Of a stretch of DNA of 64,000 nt, positions 10,668-21,226 are shown one piece after another. The position numbers and the translations under genes are program-made. Below the pieces are notes generated by a model, which did no database searches, was not told where the DNA came from, and was given only the letters and a program-made list of their open reading frames with translations. The DNA is from Hsuehochloa calcarea (Eukaryota > Streptophyta > Magnoliopsida > Poales > Poaceae), in NCBI GenBank assembly GCA_036346395.1, contig CM070611.1:23384473-23448472 (forward strand), written 5' to 3'. How positions within the stretch are numbered: position 1 is the first letter of the stretch; every line of letters begins with the position of its first letter.

Positions 10668-12112
10668 GATATCACAAAATGATTGTAATGATCATGATTA
10701 ATGAATGAATACAATCATGAACTTATGATCCTATTCTAGATCATAAAGGTTATGTTACAGAGAACGTGAGTTACCCCCTTTATTGTATTTTGAAGGGTGA
10801 CAATTAATATCGCTAAAGACGTCTCTAATCTTTACGAGCATTCGCCAGGAGAGTATTAAACCGTCACGTCCGTTAGCCAAATATCACAAGTTGCTAAATG
10901 TGTCTAAAGCCATCTTCACGCCAATCATGTCAGAAACTATTGGTGTCTCCCGACCAGTTCGCTGGTCGATTATTGTCCATAGTTGGTTGTTCGTGACCTA
11001 AAATAAAGAGAATTAAACTTTATTTATAAATTAGTTGTAGGTTCACAAACATACTATAGTGGATTTTTGACAGAAACCTCACTTTAATAATAAAAAAAAG
11101 TTGACCTGATCAACATCATCGTCGCATCCTAAAACTATATTTTTCCTCAGGCTTTGTGCCAAAACCTTTATGGCTACGTGTGTCTTCTTCTTTTGCAACC
11201 AATTTTGCACTACAAGTGGTGGGAACGGTGCATACGTGGACAGGAACTGTACACGAGAATACGAGATCACGGGCCACCGGAGAATATAGCCGCGTTCACA
11301 CACACACACACACACAAAGCTAAGCTAAACTTGCTTGGTCGGCACGAGATGCCGTCATAACACGGCTGCGTTATCACTCTCGTTTTTTTACTCTATTGTT
11401 CCATCGCAAAGCTCTGAGATTTGGACAAATTTCATGCTAAAATGAATTCTGGTCTGGGTTTTCGATTCCGATTCTCAGATTCATGTGGAACCTGCCTGCT
11501 CTCGACCACACAATTCTTATAAAACTGCTGTGAAAAAAAGCAGAACCCATAATTCTTATAAAATTCAGTTTTCTCGTCATGATCGGCGGCAGCTGTTTGG
11601 CACAGTTTGTCCATGATCCAACGATCGGCTCCACTCCATCGTCATCACCTTCGCTGCCATCGATCGAGCTTCTTCTCGCTGTCACGTTAGTTGGCGGCTA
11701 CCGTGCGACTGCTGGTGCCAGCGAGCGTACCACCAGCGCTCCATCTCTCCTTCCAATGGCTATCGGTGCCACCGACGCTAGTGAACATAATTTAGGGTCG
11801 AAAACTTGGCGAACACCGTTGATGCTTGCTATATGAATTGTGTGTAGATTTTTTTTGTGTGCAATTATTGAGTTAATTAGATACTTTTAGATGGAATGTA
11901 TTGCTATGTTATGTAATGTTGTGTAGTACAACAGTGTAGTTACGTGCAGATCAATTCCAGATATGTCGCTAATAGTGCAATAATTTTTTTTATGTAATAT
12001 TTGAATTAATTAGATATGTCGTTTCTAATTACTTTTTTTTGTATGTTTCGTAGTATTTATAATATAAGCATTGAATTTTCAGGAATAGGGGTCCTTAGAA
12101 ACGCTGCAAGTG
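10668..12112. other. No supported gene
   Basis: AT-rich spacer with a (CA)10 microsatellite at 11297-11316. A short frame around 11579-11836 has no recognisable domain. Confidence 0.45.
11297..11316. repeat. (CA)10 microsatellite
   Basis: Ten perfect CA units. Confidence 0.95.
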
Positions 12113-13214
12113 GTCATACGAGTTCCTTAACCTGGTCGTGGACGCAAGTCACCGTAGCCGCCTCGGTAACATCCTCCCCCAGCAGGGCGATGCGCCTATT
12201 GAGCTTGGCGCGTTGCGGCTTCGCACACCTATGAGGACATGGAGGGTCGACCCATGTTGTGTTCTGAGGTACGTGCAGTTGTGACCTTCGTGTACTCAAT
12301 TTCAATCTGACTTATGTAGGTGGACTCATGTATGTTGTTAATCCTTTCAACGCAGGTTGAGAGCGGTAGACCTGCTTTCACTAACGATGATGGTAGAGGT
12401 GACCTGGGAGGACGATCAGGATGTCCAGGGCAGTTTGCATACGTCGAGGCTGTTTTCGTATGACCAGTGTCTCGCTGGTTGACCGTTAGAGGCCGGAGTC
12501 GCACACGTTCCACGTTCCGTGCGGGGAGATGGTGCCGACACTTCAGGACGGGGGCTTCCTGGCCGGCTTGACCTACGCGGGCTTCCCCTTGATGGCGTAC
12601 GACATCCCGGACACATGGCGGACAGAGTTCCTCGCGAGGTTCCAAAGGGTGTTCCACACGATGCTGGCTAGTGGGAGTTCAGTAGTACGCACAGGGCGAC
12701 ACTGAAGTGGATCTGCCAGTTCTACATAAGTATTTATAACTCTTGTGTTTCTGTTTCAATTGCTTTGTTCCACTTAGTGATAAGTCTCTGTCTTCTTGCA
12801 GCCGGAGCGTATGGCATAGCATACACCCGAGCACACAGTGAGGAGGCATTTCGAGGCCTATCTGTTGTGGCTGTTCGGGTAGGTCATGTTCCTCGGGTCC
12901 CACAACGACAAAGTCGACAAGTCTATGATCCGCTACGCACGGGAGCTGACGAAGATGGAGGTGGGCGAGATTCAGCCATACGCCTAAGGCCTGGAGGTGA
13001 TGTGCACGATGTATCGCGCCCTGTGTGACGCGTGCCACTGGGTTTGGGACAACCCTTTCCTCTTTGGATGACCGTTGCTTCTTCAACAGTGGTCATTCGA
13101 GCGTTTCCAGATCGGACAACCACAGTTGACCTCGGAGCCTACACTGACGCCATGTATGATGTCGATGACGACGTGGACCGCCCGACCATGGGTACATTGT
13201 GGTGTCACCGACGG
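12113..13214 (+). pseudogene. Plant mobile domain (PMD) protein, decayed
   Basis: Three exon-like blocks remain: up to 12268 (donor GAG|GTACGT), 12356 to about 12730 (acceptor ACGCAG), and 12802-13214 (acceptor TTGCAG, donor CGG|GTAAGT). Block 2 encodes LVDR*RPESHTFHVPCGEM followed by VPTLQD, the PMD signature usually written LVDRWRPETHTFHLPCGEM, with the Trp codon now TAG. Block 3 encodes VRRHFEAYLLWLFG*VMF, then SMIRYAREL, YRALCDAC, PLLLQQWSFERFQIGQP and, in another frame, DRPTMGTLWCHRR, all in the order expected for this domain. Stops at conserved Trp positions and a frameshift show it is dead. PMD genes are related to MAIN-type host proteins and are often carried by Mutator-like elements; I could not find terminal repeats that would prove such an element here. 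Confidence 0.8.
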
Positions 13215-14573
13215 GTAAGTTTTTTTTTGAACCATTAGTCTTTTTCGTAATGTACTTTAATTACATGTTCTTAGGGAATTCCTAGGGGCAGTAGCTGCGT
13301 TTGCGCTAGGAATTCCAGAGGCGTTGTCGAGGCGCGGCACTACAGGCAAGGGGAACAACAGCGATGGGGCAACAGATGTGCGGAGGAAGGAGGCCGGGCA
13401 GTGGCCTAAACCCTTAAAGATTCTCTCTTGCCTAGAGTAGTCATGTGGTACTAAACTTCCCACATTATAAGTCACACGAAATCATAAAACCCTAATTCCC
13501 GAAATCTAAAATCCTAATCTTTGGGACCTAAACCTTTAATGTTCGAGACAATTTCAGAACATATAAAAATTAAAAAAAATTACACAACTAAGTCCACGGT
13601 GTAAAAAGTCTTTAAAAAATCATAATGTTTAGACCTCGTTTTCTATTTTTTAAAAATCTTACAAAAAAAAGTATAATTAAATAAATTTTTGAGAAAAATT
13701 TAGAACGAATAATATTATGAAAAAATGACACAAGTAAGTGCACTGTGTCGCGAAACTTCACAAAAAAATTTATATTTTTAAGCTCATTTTTTATATTTAA
13801 AAATTCCTAAAAAAGACGGTAGCATGATTTTGGAGCCACCACACGGTGACCGTGTTGTTTTTGCTAATTCGTACGACGGTCGTACAGCAGCATTTATGTA
13901 TCATCTCGTCGGTTATTTCGCACGGTGACCACGAGGTAAAGACATTATTTCTGCATATACCGCACGGATGACTACTATTTTTGCTAATACGCCGACAAGT
14001 ACTGCTCGTTTCGGCCGAAAACTCATCACAAGGCAGCCATTATACAGTACTCATGTGCGTACCAAACGACGCACGGGCAGAAAAATCAGGCAGGCTCCAA
14101 AGACCGCCGTCAACCAGACTACAGCCGAGCCGGGGCCCGGTTAGCATCCGACGAATCACCCAATTCGGCAAAATTTTAAGGAAAAGTAGGCTCTCCGCAA
14201 GCACCAGCAAATCAATACCCAGGACGGGCAAGATTCGAGGTACAGTAAATCCCGCAGCACCAATCTTTTCTCAACTAAAAAATTGACCAAAAAAGACTTT
14301 AAGCATGAAGAACAGTAGCGGTGGACACCGATCCATTCATCGTTCGTTCCAGAAAATTAGAGGTCTAATTGGTTAACCAAAAGCCAGCAATCACACGCCG
14401 ATTGAACAGCATCCTGCCACTGCTAAATCTGCTCTGTTCCTAGCTGCTAATCCAACCTAGCTAGCCCTGCTAAACATGCTGCTGATCTGAAGCGGATCGC
14501 GAATCTGATGACCATGGCGCCAACCGCCTCCACGGTCCCGGCATGACGAAGAGATGCATGGCCGTCGTTCACT
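13215..14573. other. No supported gene; imperfect AT-rich repeats
   Basis: Between about 13550 and 13830 an AT-rich unit of about 150 bp is present twice with heavy divergence; compare ACACAACTAAGTCCACGGTGT near 13583 with GACACAAGTAAGTGCACTGTG near 13727. Between 13840 and 13990, CGGTGACC and TTTTTGCTAAT each recur. The right end is probably 3' flank of the gene ending at 14574. Confidence 0.45.
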
Positions 14574-14911
14574 TCAGCGGTGCGCGGTGACGAGGGTCTC
14601 GATGAAGCGCAGCCCGTCGAACCGCGGCGCGAACCTGTCATCCGCCGGCGCGCCGGCGGTCCTCCTCCTGCTGCTGTCCTCCCTCGACGGCGACCCCTGC
14701 AGGTAACGCGCGCGCGCGCGGGGTAAGGAAATCGACAAGGAATGCAGCAAAAAGCGGGGCAAGAACCCATATGGGATCGAACGCGAGCGCACGAACGCAC
14801 CGTGGAACTAGAGCACGGGGAGGCGCGGGGATAGCCAGCGGCGGAGGAGGCGGCGGACGCGACGGCGGTGGCCGCGGCCGAGGCGGCTGCGGCTGCGGCG
14901 CCCCACCTCAT
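14574..14911 (-). CDS. Small conserved plant protein, 77 aa, two exons (paralog 2)
   Basis: Exon 1 is 14911-14801 (37 codons) and exon 2 is 14696-14574 (40 codons plus TGA). They are joined in phase 0 across a 104-nt intron with donor ACG|GTGCGT and acceptor CCTGCAG|GGG. The protein starts MRWG, has an Ala-rich stretch (residues 5-25), a Ser/Arg-rich centre, and ends with FAPRFDGLRFIETLVTAHR. It is paralogous to the gene at 7792-8223, in the same orientation about 6.4 kb away. The exon-2 linker is 9 residues longer than in paralog 1 and the exon-1 tail has diverged. The intron contains a (CG)n run near its 3' end. The function is unknown to me; a duplicated pair is inferred. Confidence 0.82.
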
Positions 14912-14986
14912 CGCGCGGGGGCTCTGTGAGAGAAGAGTGGCTACTAGCTAGGATCTGAAATGGTGGGCTCTGTGACCTGTCCGGGG

Positions 14987-14997
14987 TTTATTTATGG
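14987..14997 (-). promoter_or_regulatory. Probable TATA box of paralog 2
   Basis: The minus strand reads CCATAAATAAA about 75-85 bp upstream of the ATG at 14911, a typical plant TATA position that leaves a short leader. Confidence 0.5.
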
Positions 14998-15239
14998 AGG
15001 AGGAGCCAGCTGCTCGCCGGAACCGTGCGGGGGATCACGTAGGATTGGAGAGCAGTCGGCGTGGCGTCCGCCGCGTCACGGGTGGGGTGCTGTGGGGCCC
15101 ACGTGGGTGGCCGGTGGCCGGTGGCGTCGGGAAGCCGCAGGCGCAGCGGCAGAGCAGCCAACCAGGGAGGGGAGGGGATAACGATGGATTGGATGGGTTG
15201 CGGCCCATGGGCCCACACCGAAAAGCAACTATTTATTTA

Positions 15240-15489
15240 AAAAACAAATCGTTTTGTAATGGGTGAAGTTAAATTTTAAAAACTTTAATTATGAATATCT
15301 TTTCGAATATATAGATAAGATATATGTAAAAATCATATGTGTTGATTCATCTCAAAAATTACTTTCATAATAATATAATTTTATTTGGTTTTATAAATAT
15401 TTCACAATAGTAGTTAGTGGACAAAGTTGTATTTTAAAAAACAGTGTCGATGTCCAAAATACCTTATTTTTGTGAATTAGTGGGAGTAT
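15240..15489. mobile_element. Possible Stowaway-like MITE remnant
   Basis: The AT-rich sequence ends with TTAGTGGGAGTATA, resembling the degenerate right end of grass Stowaway elements (GGGAGTA then the TA target). The preceding AAATACCTTATTTTTGTG is also reminiscent of that end. No convincing left end is visible, so this may be a truncated copy. Confidence 0.35.
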
Positions 15490-18446
15490 ATTGGTGGTGG
15501 TCAAATGGGCGGCACGGCCCGGCACAGCAAGGGCATAACCAAGCACGGCCCGTTTTGGCCCGCGAATGAAACGAGTTGTACCGTGCCAACCCACGTGCCT
15601 TGGTGGTGTTCGAAGCACGGCTCGAAGTCCTCTCGTACTGTACCGTATCGGCCCAGGTCTATTTGGCTCATTGGTTCGGTTTCGGCCAATTTAACCCGTT
15701 AGAGAAAAAAATTCTAACAAAAAATCAGAAAAATGTGTAGAATTCAGAAATAAATATGAAAATGGTTAAAAATGAAACAAACATATTAAAAATATAATAA
15801 AGAGCTTTATGAATGTTTAAATGGCTGCATTGTTAAAATATTTGCCAAGTAAAACTCAACATAAAAAACATTGGTAAAGAAAAAAGAGTACAATCTATAG
15901 CTCTATATACATCCTTATTCTATTTGTCGTTGTTTAGGTACAGATTTTTGAACACCTCCGACAACTCTGGATTTTCCACAGAGTATTGTGTTTGTGAATC
16001 AGCTTGTTTCCAATCATTCACAATTAAAAGTATCTCTACCATCTGACTTGTGAGACGTGTTCTTCTCTCCTCCAATATTCTTCTAGAAAGACTGAAAGCA
16101 GACTCTGAGAACGCCATCGAGATAAGAACACTTAACACATCACATGCAAGTATGGATAGCATGGGATATGCTAAGTCATGGTCATTCCACCAGTGCAAAA
16201 TTTCAAAGTTTTCTTATTTGAAATCTATCGTATCGTTGTCTAGATAGGTGGATAGTTCCCACTCATTGGGTGTGAAGTTGGTCTTGGAATTTGTTGAGAA
16301 GGTGCCGCTGTAGAAGAAGAAGACCTAAACCTGGAGGAAGAGCCTGCACCCCAGATCTTGGTCCACAAATTTGTCTTGTTACTTGAGGTGGGTGCTACTA
16401 GAGGTCGTTGCAAGCGGACTGTTTGGAACTTATTTTTGTACCTTTGGAAAACCTCATTTAATCGAGAACAAACATCTACAAAATAGTTATAATAGTCTAG
16501 CCCTGTAGCATCACTAAGAAGATAAAAAAAAACATTAGCAAATCCGTCAATTTTAGCTCTAGTATCTAAAATAAATGCAAATGCATATAGGAAATGGATT
16601 TCTTTCCGATATTTAAGGTATTTAGTTTTCATAGCAACAACAGTATCTCTTAAAACTGGGTCATTTTCATAGTTTTTTAATTGACTAGCAATCTGTAAAA
16701 TACTATGTATAATAATAGAAGATGTTGGATAATAGACAGCAGACAAAACAACATTGGCCTCATAAATTTTTTCTAAAAATTGAAGTATTTTCTCAGCAAC
16801 GAACTAATATTGCTCAGTCAGTAGTATACCACCGTCAGTGCTATGATAGTGCGTGTGAATAACAACAGAAAACGTGCTCTTATATGGTAAAAAGACTCTT
16901 GTGCATCAAGTAAGTACAGTTCTATCTTACGAGTATGTCCAAACCGAACTTTTTTGGACGTACACTCAGCGCCCTACAGAAGTTCTTGTATATTTATATT
17001 CTTACGTTAGAATTATTCAAGTAAGATATCGCATCGCGAAAAGCTTTAATATATGAATTGACTATAAGGTTAATAATGTGACAAGCGCGCCGCTGATGTA
17101 GCAAGAAAGAATCGACGTATGTACTCAACACTGGAGTAAGAATATCTACGGCCTTAGAGTTCAAAGCGGTATTGTCTAAAATAATTGAGAATAGTTTGTC
17201 TGTAAGACCAAATTCTTCCACGACTTTGATAATACAGTCTGCAATATTCTCATTCATGTGTGCTACATCAATTAATCTGAAACCTATAATTCTTTTCTCC
17301 ATTACCTAGTTGTCATTAACATAATGAACAACTATACTAAGATAATTCTACCTAGTTTGACCACTCCATATGTTCGATGTCAGGGCCAAAAAATATGCAT
17401 GTACTAAATAGTTTCTTTAATATATTACGGCGTTCATTGTAGTATTTTACTAGATCTCTAGTTGTTGTCTCTCTAAAAACGGTAGAAAATATAGGATTAT
17501 GCATAGTCCAAATGTAAGTTTTGAAAGCAGTAGGCTCCCCAAAGACTAACGATAAATCCTTAAAAGCAATTAAATGACAGAGAGATTGACGGGCTATCTC
17601 AAGGTCATAGTCCCAGCTACGTACCACACTATCGGAGCTGTACTGTAGCTGCATCTGCCTCATCATCAATCCTTGCATGGCCTTACATTTTGTAGCATAT
17701 CTAAGCAAGTGACCCGTTCCACATGTGGACCTTGCAGACAATTCATTGCGATAAATTTTGCAAAAAGTATATGGTATCTCATTTCCATGTGCGTCTGGCT
17801 TGGTTGTCCTGTCAAAATTCTTCCAGACTCAGGATGTAGACGACCTTGATCTCTTTGCTCCGATGGTCGCCGATGAAGATGATGTCGTGGAGCCTGATGA
17901 CGGAAGTCCGCCTTGCCCTTCTGATAACAAATGCGGTTGGTTTGAGGCAACTGCAACCTCCATGGATGCAAATTTCTCTGGTAAAAGTCCATAATTACCA
18001 AGAGCAAAGCTATCATAATTTTTCATAATGAAAATTGCAAAATCGAAACTAACACTGTTATTACATTCATCTTAGCATGATAAATAATAACAAGAAAATT
18101 ATGCAAAAAAATAGTATTGTACCTCTTTTGCTGACTTGCTGCCGGAAATTGAATTTGTCAAAATTTGGCATAATTTTTTTTTGAATTTTGCCAAATTATC
18201 TCACAACGAATTTGAATTTGCACAACAGAATTTCAAAGAGAGATTGAGGAATGGATGTGTGCTGAATGAGCAGGGGTATGGTGGCTAATTATATTTAAAA
18301 AATTAGGACTTTTTGAATTTTTTTGCTTTTTAAAAGCCCCAAATAGTAAAAAAAAATAGTCAAAATTTTTGAAAATATGAATGTTACGGGCTAAATAGGC
18401 CAAATTGGCCGTGCCGTACCGGGCACGGCCCACCGTGTCGCGCAGC
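15490..18446 (-). mobile_element. hAT (Ac-like) DNA transposon, right end displaced by later insertions
   Basis: The left end (about 15490) reads TTGGTGGTGGTCAAATGGGC followed by GGCACGGCCCGGCA, like the termini of the small hAT element at 844-1483. Matching subterminal GGCCGTGCCGTACCGGGCACGG lies at about 18408-18430. A BED-hAT transposase is encoded on the minus strand between them. The expected right terminus is missing because an LTR begins at 18447, so the true end and its 8-bp target duplication lie beyond the window. Because its right part is interrupted by everything up to 64000, this is the oldest layer of the nest. Confidence 0.75.
15920..18026 (-). pseudogene. hAT transposase (BED zinc finger, catalytic region, hAT dimerisation domain)
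   Basis: Reading the minus strand from 18026, a Ser-rich N-terminus ends at a TGA. It is followed at once by the BED finger (VWKNFDRTTKPDAHGNEIPY, then CKIY and GTGHLLRYATKC); the second zinc-ligand Cys is Tyr here. The region to 17352 continues the transposase. A frameshifted stretch (LTSNIWSGQTR, then NYLSIVVHYV) leads to MEKRIIGFRL (17302-16994). The block at 16746-16240 carries the C-terminal hAT region, and 16198-15920 carries the dimerisation domain with YPMLSILACDVLSVLISMAF and SESAFSLSRRILEERRTRL. Several stops and frameshifts interrupt it, including EQY*FVAEK near 16805. A protein of about 650 aa would be normal for the family. As written it is not translatable. Confidence 0.82.
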
Positions 18447-19807
18447 TGTAAGGTCGAGGAGGCCAGGTAGAGCGGGATGAATAGTCTTTTGTGAAAATCT
18501 CTAAGGCAAAAACTGATTTCCAATGCAGAAGCAAAAGTAAATTCGGTTTTGCACAATTAAAACCTATAGATTCTAGTTTCCCTTAAGTGCACCAACACTA
18601 TAAGTCTAAGTCATGGTTTGCAATTCTAGTTTGATATGCAATTAATTTAATTCTTTGAATGTAAATTGCACAAAGTAAATCACAAGAGAGCAAATCACAA
18701 TACCACAAGGATGTTTTGCTGTGATGTTCAGAGACTTGCCGGTATCCCCTAATCCACGGTGAGGTAAGCCTAAACGAATTAGGCCAGCTCAAAACTTGAA
18801 CCAACACCTCGACCCGCTCGGAGTTGCTCTTCCTCCACTCCAAAGATGGTGAGCACCAAACCACTTACAACACGCCGGGACTTCTCACAAGCTTCCCTGA
18901 GAAGATCACCGGACCACAATACCTCATTATCGTCTAGGTGTCTGCAAACACCAAGAGTAATAAGCTAAGCCTCTTGCTTAACTCTCACCAAGTGCAACAC
19001 ATGCACAATTGGATGCTCAATCCAATTCTAGTTGCAACACATGCAACTAGAACATCTATATTTGCTCACAAGGTGCAACACATGCATAATTGAGATGTGA
19101 AGCTCAAACAAGCTCAAGAGAGTGAAATAAGATGCCAAGAGTTGCCTCCCAACCGACCATGGTGGGTATTTATAGCACACACACCAAAAGCTAGCAGTTG
19201 GAGACTTAAAGTGCTGAAAACAATGAAACCCTATCTGACAGCCAACCAACGGCCGGTTAGACCGGGCTACAATGCACCGACTATAAAACTAGTTGTTATA
19301 GATAATTCCCGATCAGACCTCCATCACAGGGTCTGGACTGACCGGACCCTGGTCAGACCGGACTTCTGGGAGGAAGAAAACTAAAAAATATGGCCTCTGA
19401 AAAAGGTTGACCGGCCTTATAAGGGCGGTCAGACCGGACTTCCGGTCAGTCAGGGCCTTAATTTCAGCACAGGCGACACTCGAAAAAACGGTCAAAACTT
19501 TTGACTCCAAAGTTGAAATTGAGTGATCTTAGACTCTATGAAAAGCTTATTCATAGGTCTACACAACTCATCTGTTTGATTGATCTCATACATATTAGAT
19601 AAAATCAAGAAGCACTACTCCACAGAGCCAACATATGGCCTAAATACAAGAAATGAACAACGAGCAATCTTAGATCGTGCCAAGGAATGATGCATGAACT
19701 TCAATAATTTGCAAAGCACATTTATAAACTTCAGTATCATGCCACAAGGAGTAGGTGCATGGACTTCAACTATTTGCAAAACATATTTATAAATTATAGT
19801 CTCATGC
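18447..19807 (-). mobile_element. Copia-type LTR (minus orientation), cut by E1
   Basis: Its minus-strand 3' end reads CTATTCATCCCGCTCTACC, then CCTCCTCGACCTTACA. This parallels the end of the Sirevirus LTR in this window (CTATTCACCCCCTCTAGTCG, then GGTCCAACA). A minus-strand TATA box, CTATAAATAC, lies at 19166-19175. Repeated GGTCAGACCGG motifs (about 19310-19450) resemble those of the Sirevirus LTR. A diverged duplication of about 60 bp lies at 19688-19807 (ACTTCAATAATTTGCAAAGC versus ACTTCAACTATTTGCAAAAC). The upstream part of the LTR is missing at 19807, where E1 begins, so the rest should lie right of the window. GCAGC (18442-18446) is the candidate target duplication. Confidence 0.6.
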
Positions 19808-21226
19808 TGTCGGGACCCAAATATGCAAATATGGACCCTCTGTGTATTCTGCACTAGTCCAGGATCACGCTAATGCACACAGTGTCAACATCGATGAAAT
19901 ATCACATCCATACAACGAATATAAGAATAAACGAGTACTTTAAATAACAAATAACTGTTGGGACCTTACGGTCGAGTTTTACATTTATTAAGCCATGCAA
20001 GGCTGACAATAAAGAAATAAACTGCAGCGGAAACGAAATAAACTCCGGTAGGCTCCCATCAATTTACCACGTGCAATCGATCGATCAAGACCTTAACGAT
20101 CAACCTTCGTAGAACTCTTCTTCAAAAGCAGGCGACGACTCCTCCACTTCTGTTGATTGGTTTAGCAAGAGTGAGTACACACCGTACTCGCAAGTCATAC
20201 CACATAATGCAAATTATAGATGATGACTTATTCCAAAGGAATGGCTTCTGTGGTTATTTTGCAGAAATGCAACATTTGCAATTGAATACAAATAATAGAT
20301 TGAAAGTATAATTCAAAACAAATAGACAATAATAAGTTAACAATTGATTTCACAAAGAACACACAGTCTAATCAAGTTATTCACACAGCTGCACAAGTTA
20401 TCTCACACAGCTGACCCTTCCCAATTGTTTTATGAAAATCTACCCCTCGTGTGAAATTCCCGAGCATGTCCATAACCGAGGACGCGGCTATTCGAATAGA
20501 TTGGTTTAAACACTCTGCAGAGGCTGTACACTTTACCCACACGATACAACCAGTGTAGCTAGCACTGACCATAACAAAACCTTTCAGAGATTTCATCTCA
20601 AACAATGACACTCCCGATGTGCTTTCCTGCCGTCTAATTTGTTCACATAGCCCTTGGAACGACACACACCGTTGAATCTGAAAACGACGAACCGCTCATA
20701 GATGTGACCCAAACACAGCGGTACACACCTTCCACCCCATCACACAGTTTAAATACAACCTGAGTTGTCAATGTCAAGACTCCATAACTTACTAAGTCAG
20801 GCCCAGCCCATACTAGGCATGTGGTCGTACAGTAAGGCCCAGTTCAATGGCGCACAAAGTTAAGTCCTTAATTGACCAAGGCAAGACTTCGCTTTTCCCA
20901 AATCACAAAGTTTATATCACACAGCCCACCATTCACACAGATCCACCACTTGCCTCGCCTAAATCTTTTCCCACCTCGTTGATTAAGTGCAACACATGCC
21001 ATCAACGAGTAACAAAGACACAAAGACACACGGCCATCATCACACGCCCATAATCACTTAGTCAAGTTTATAATTGCAACTATCACATGAAATGATGACT
21101 CGTGGCATGGCTAAGCAGTCTAATCGTATCTAACCAACCCACGTTGGTGCTACGATAATACCAACTAATAATAAACCAACCTAGGGTGACAAGAGAGCAT
21201 GGCATACAATAGACAAGGTGGCATAA
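19808..21226 (-). mobile_element. E1 Tekay-like Gypsy: distal part of the 3' LTR
   Basis: The plus strand begins TGTCGGGACCC, the reverse complement of a Gypsy LTR end. The sequence is interrupted at 21226 by the Sirevirus (target CATAA) and resumes at 32363. The joined LTR would be about 3.29 kb. The 5 bases before it, CATGC, are the predicted target duplication; the other copy lies outside the window. Noncoding. Confidence 0.7.

Noticed and set aside
19980..21226. Separate unknown element starting TGTTGGGACC at about 19969
   Set aside because: The sequence continues from 19808 and rejoins 32363 across the Sirevirus, so it fits better as part of E1's LTR.
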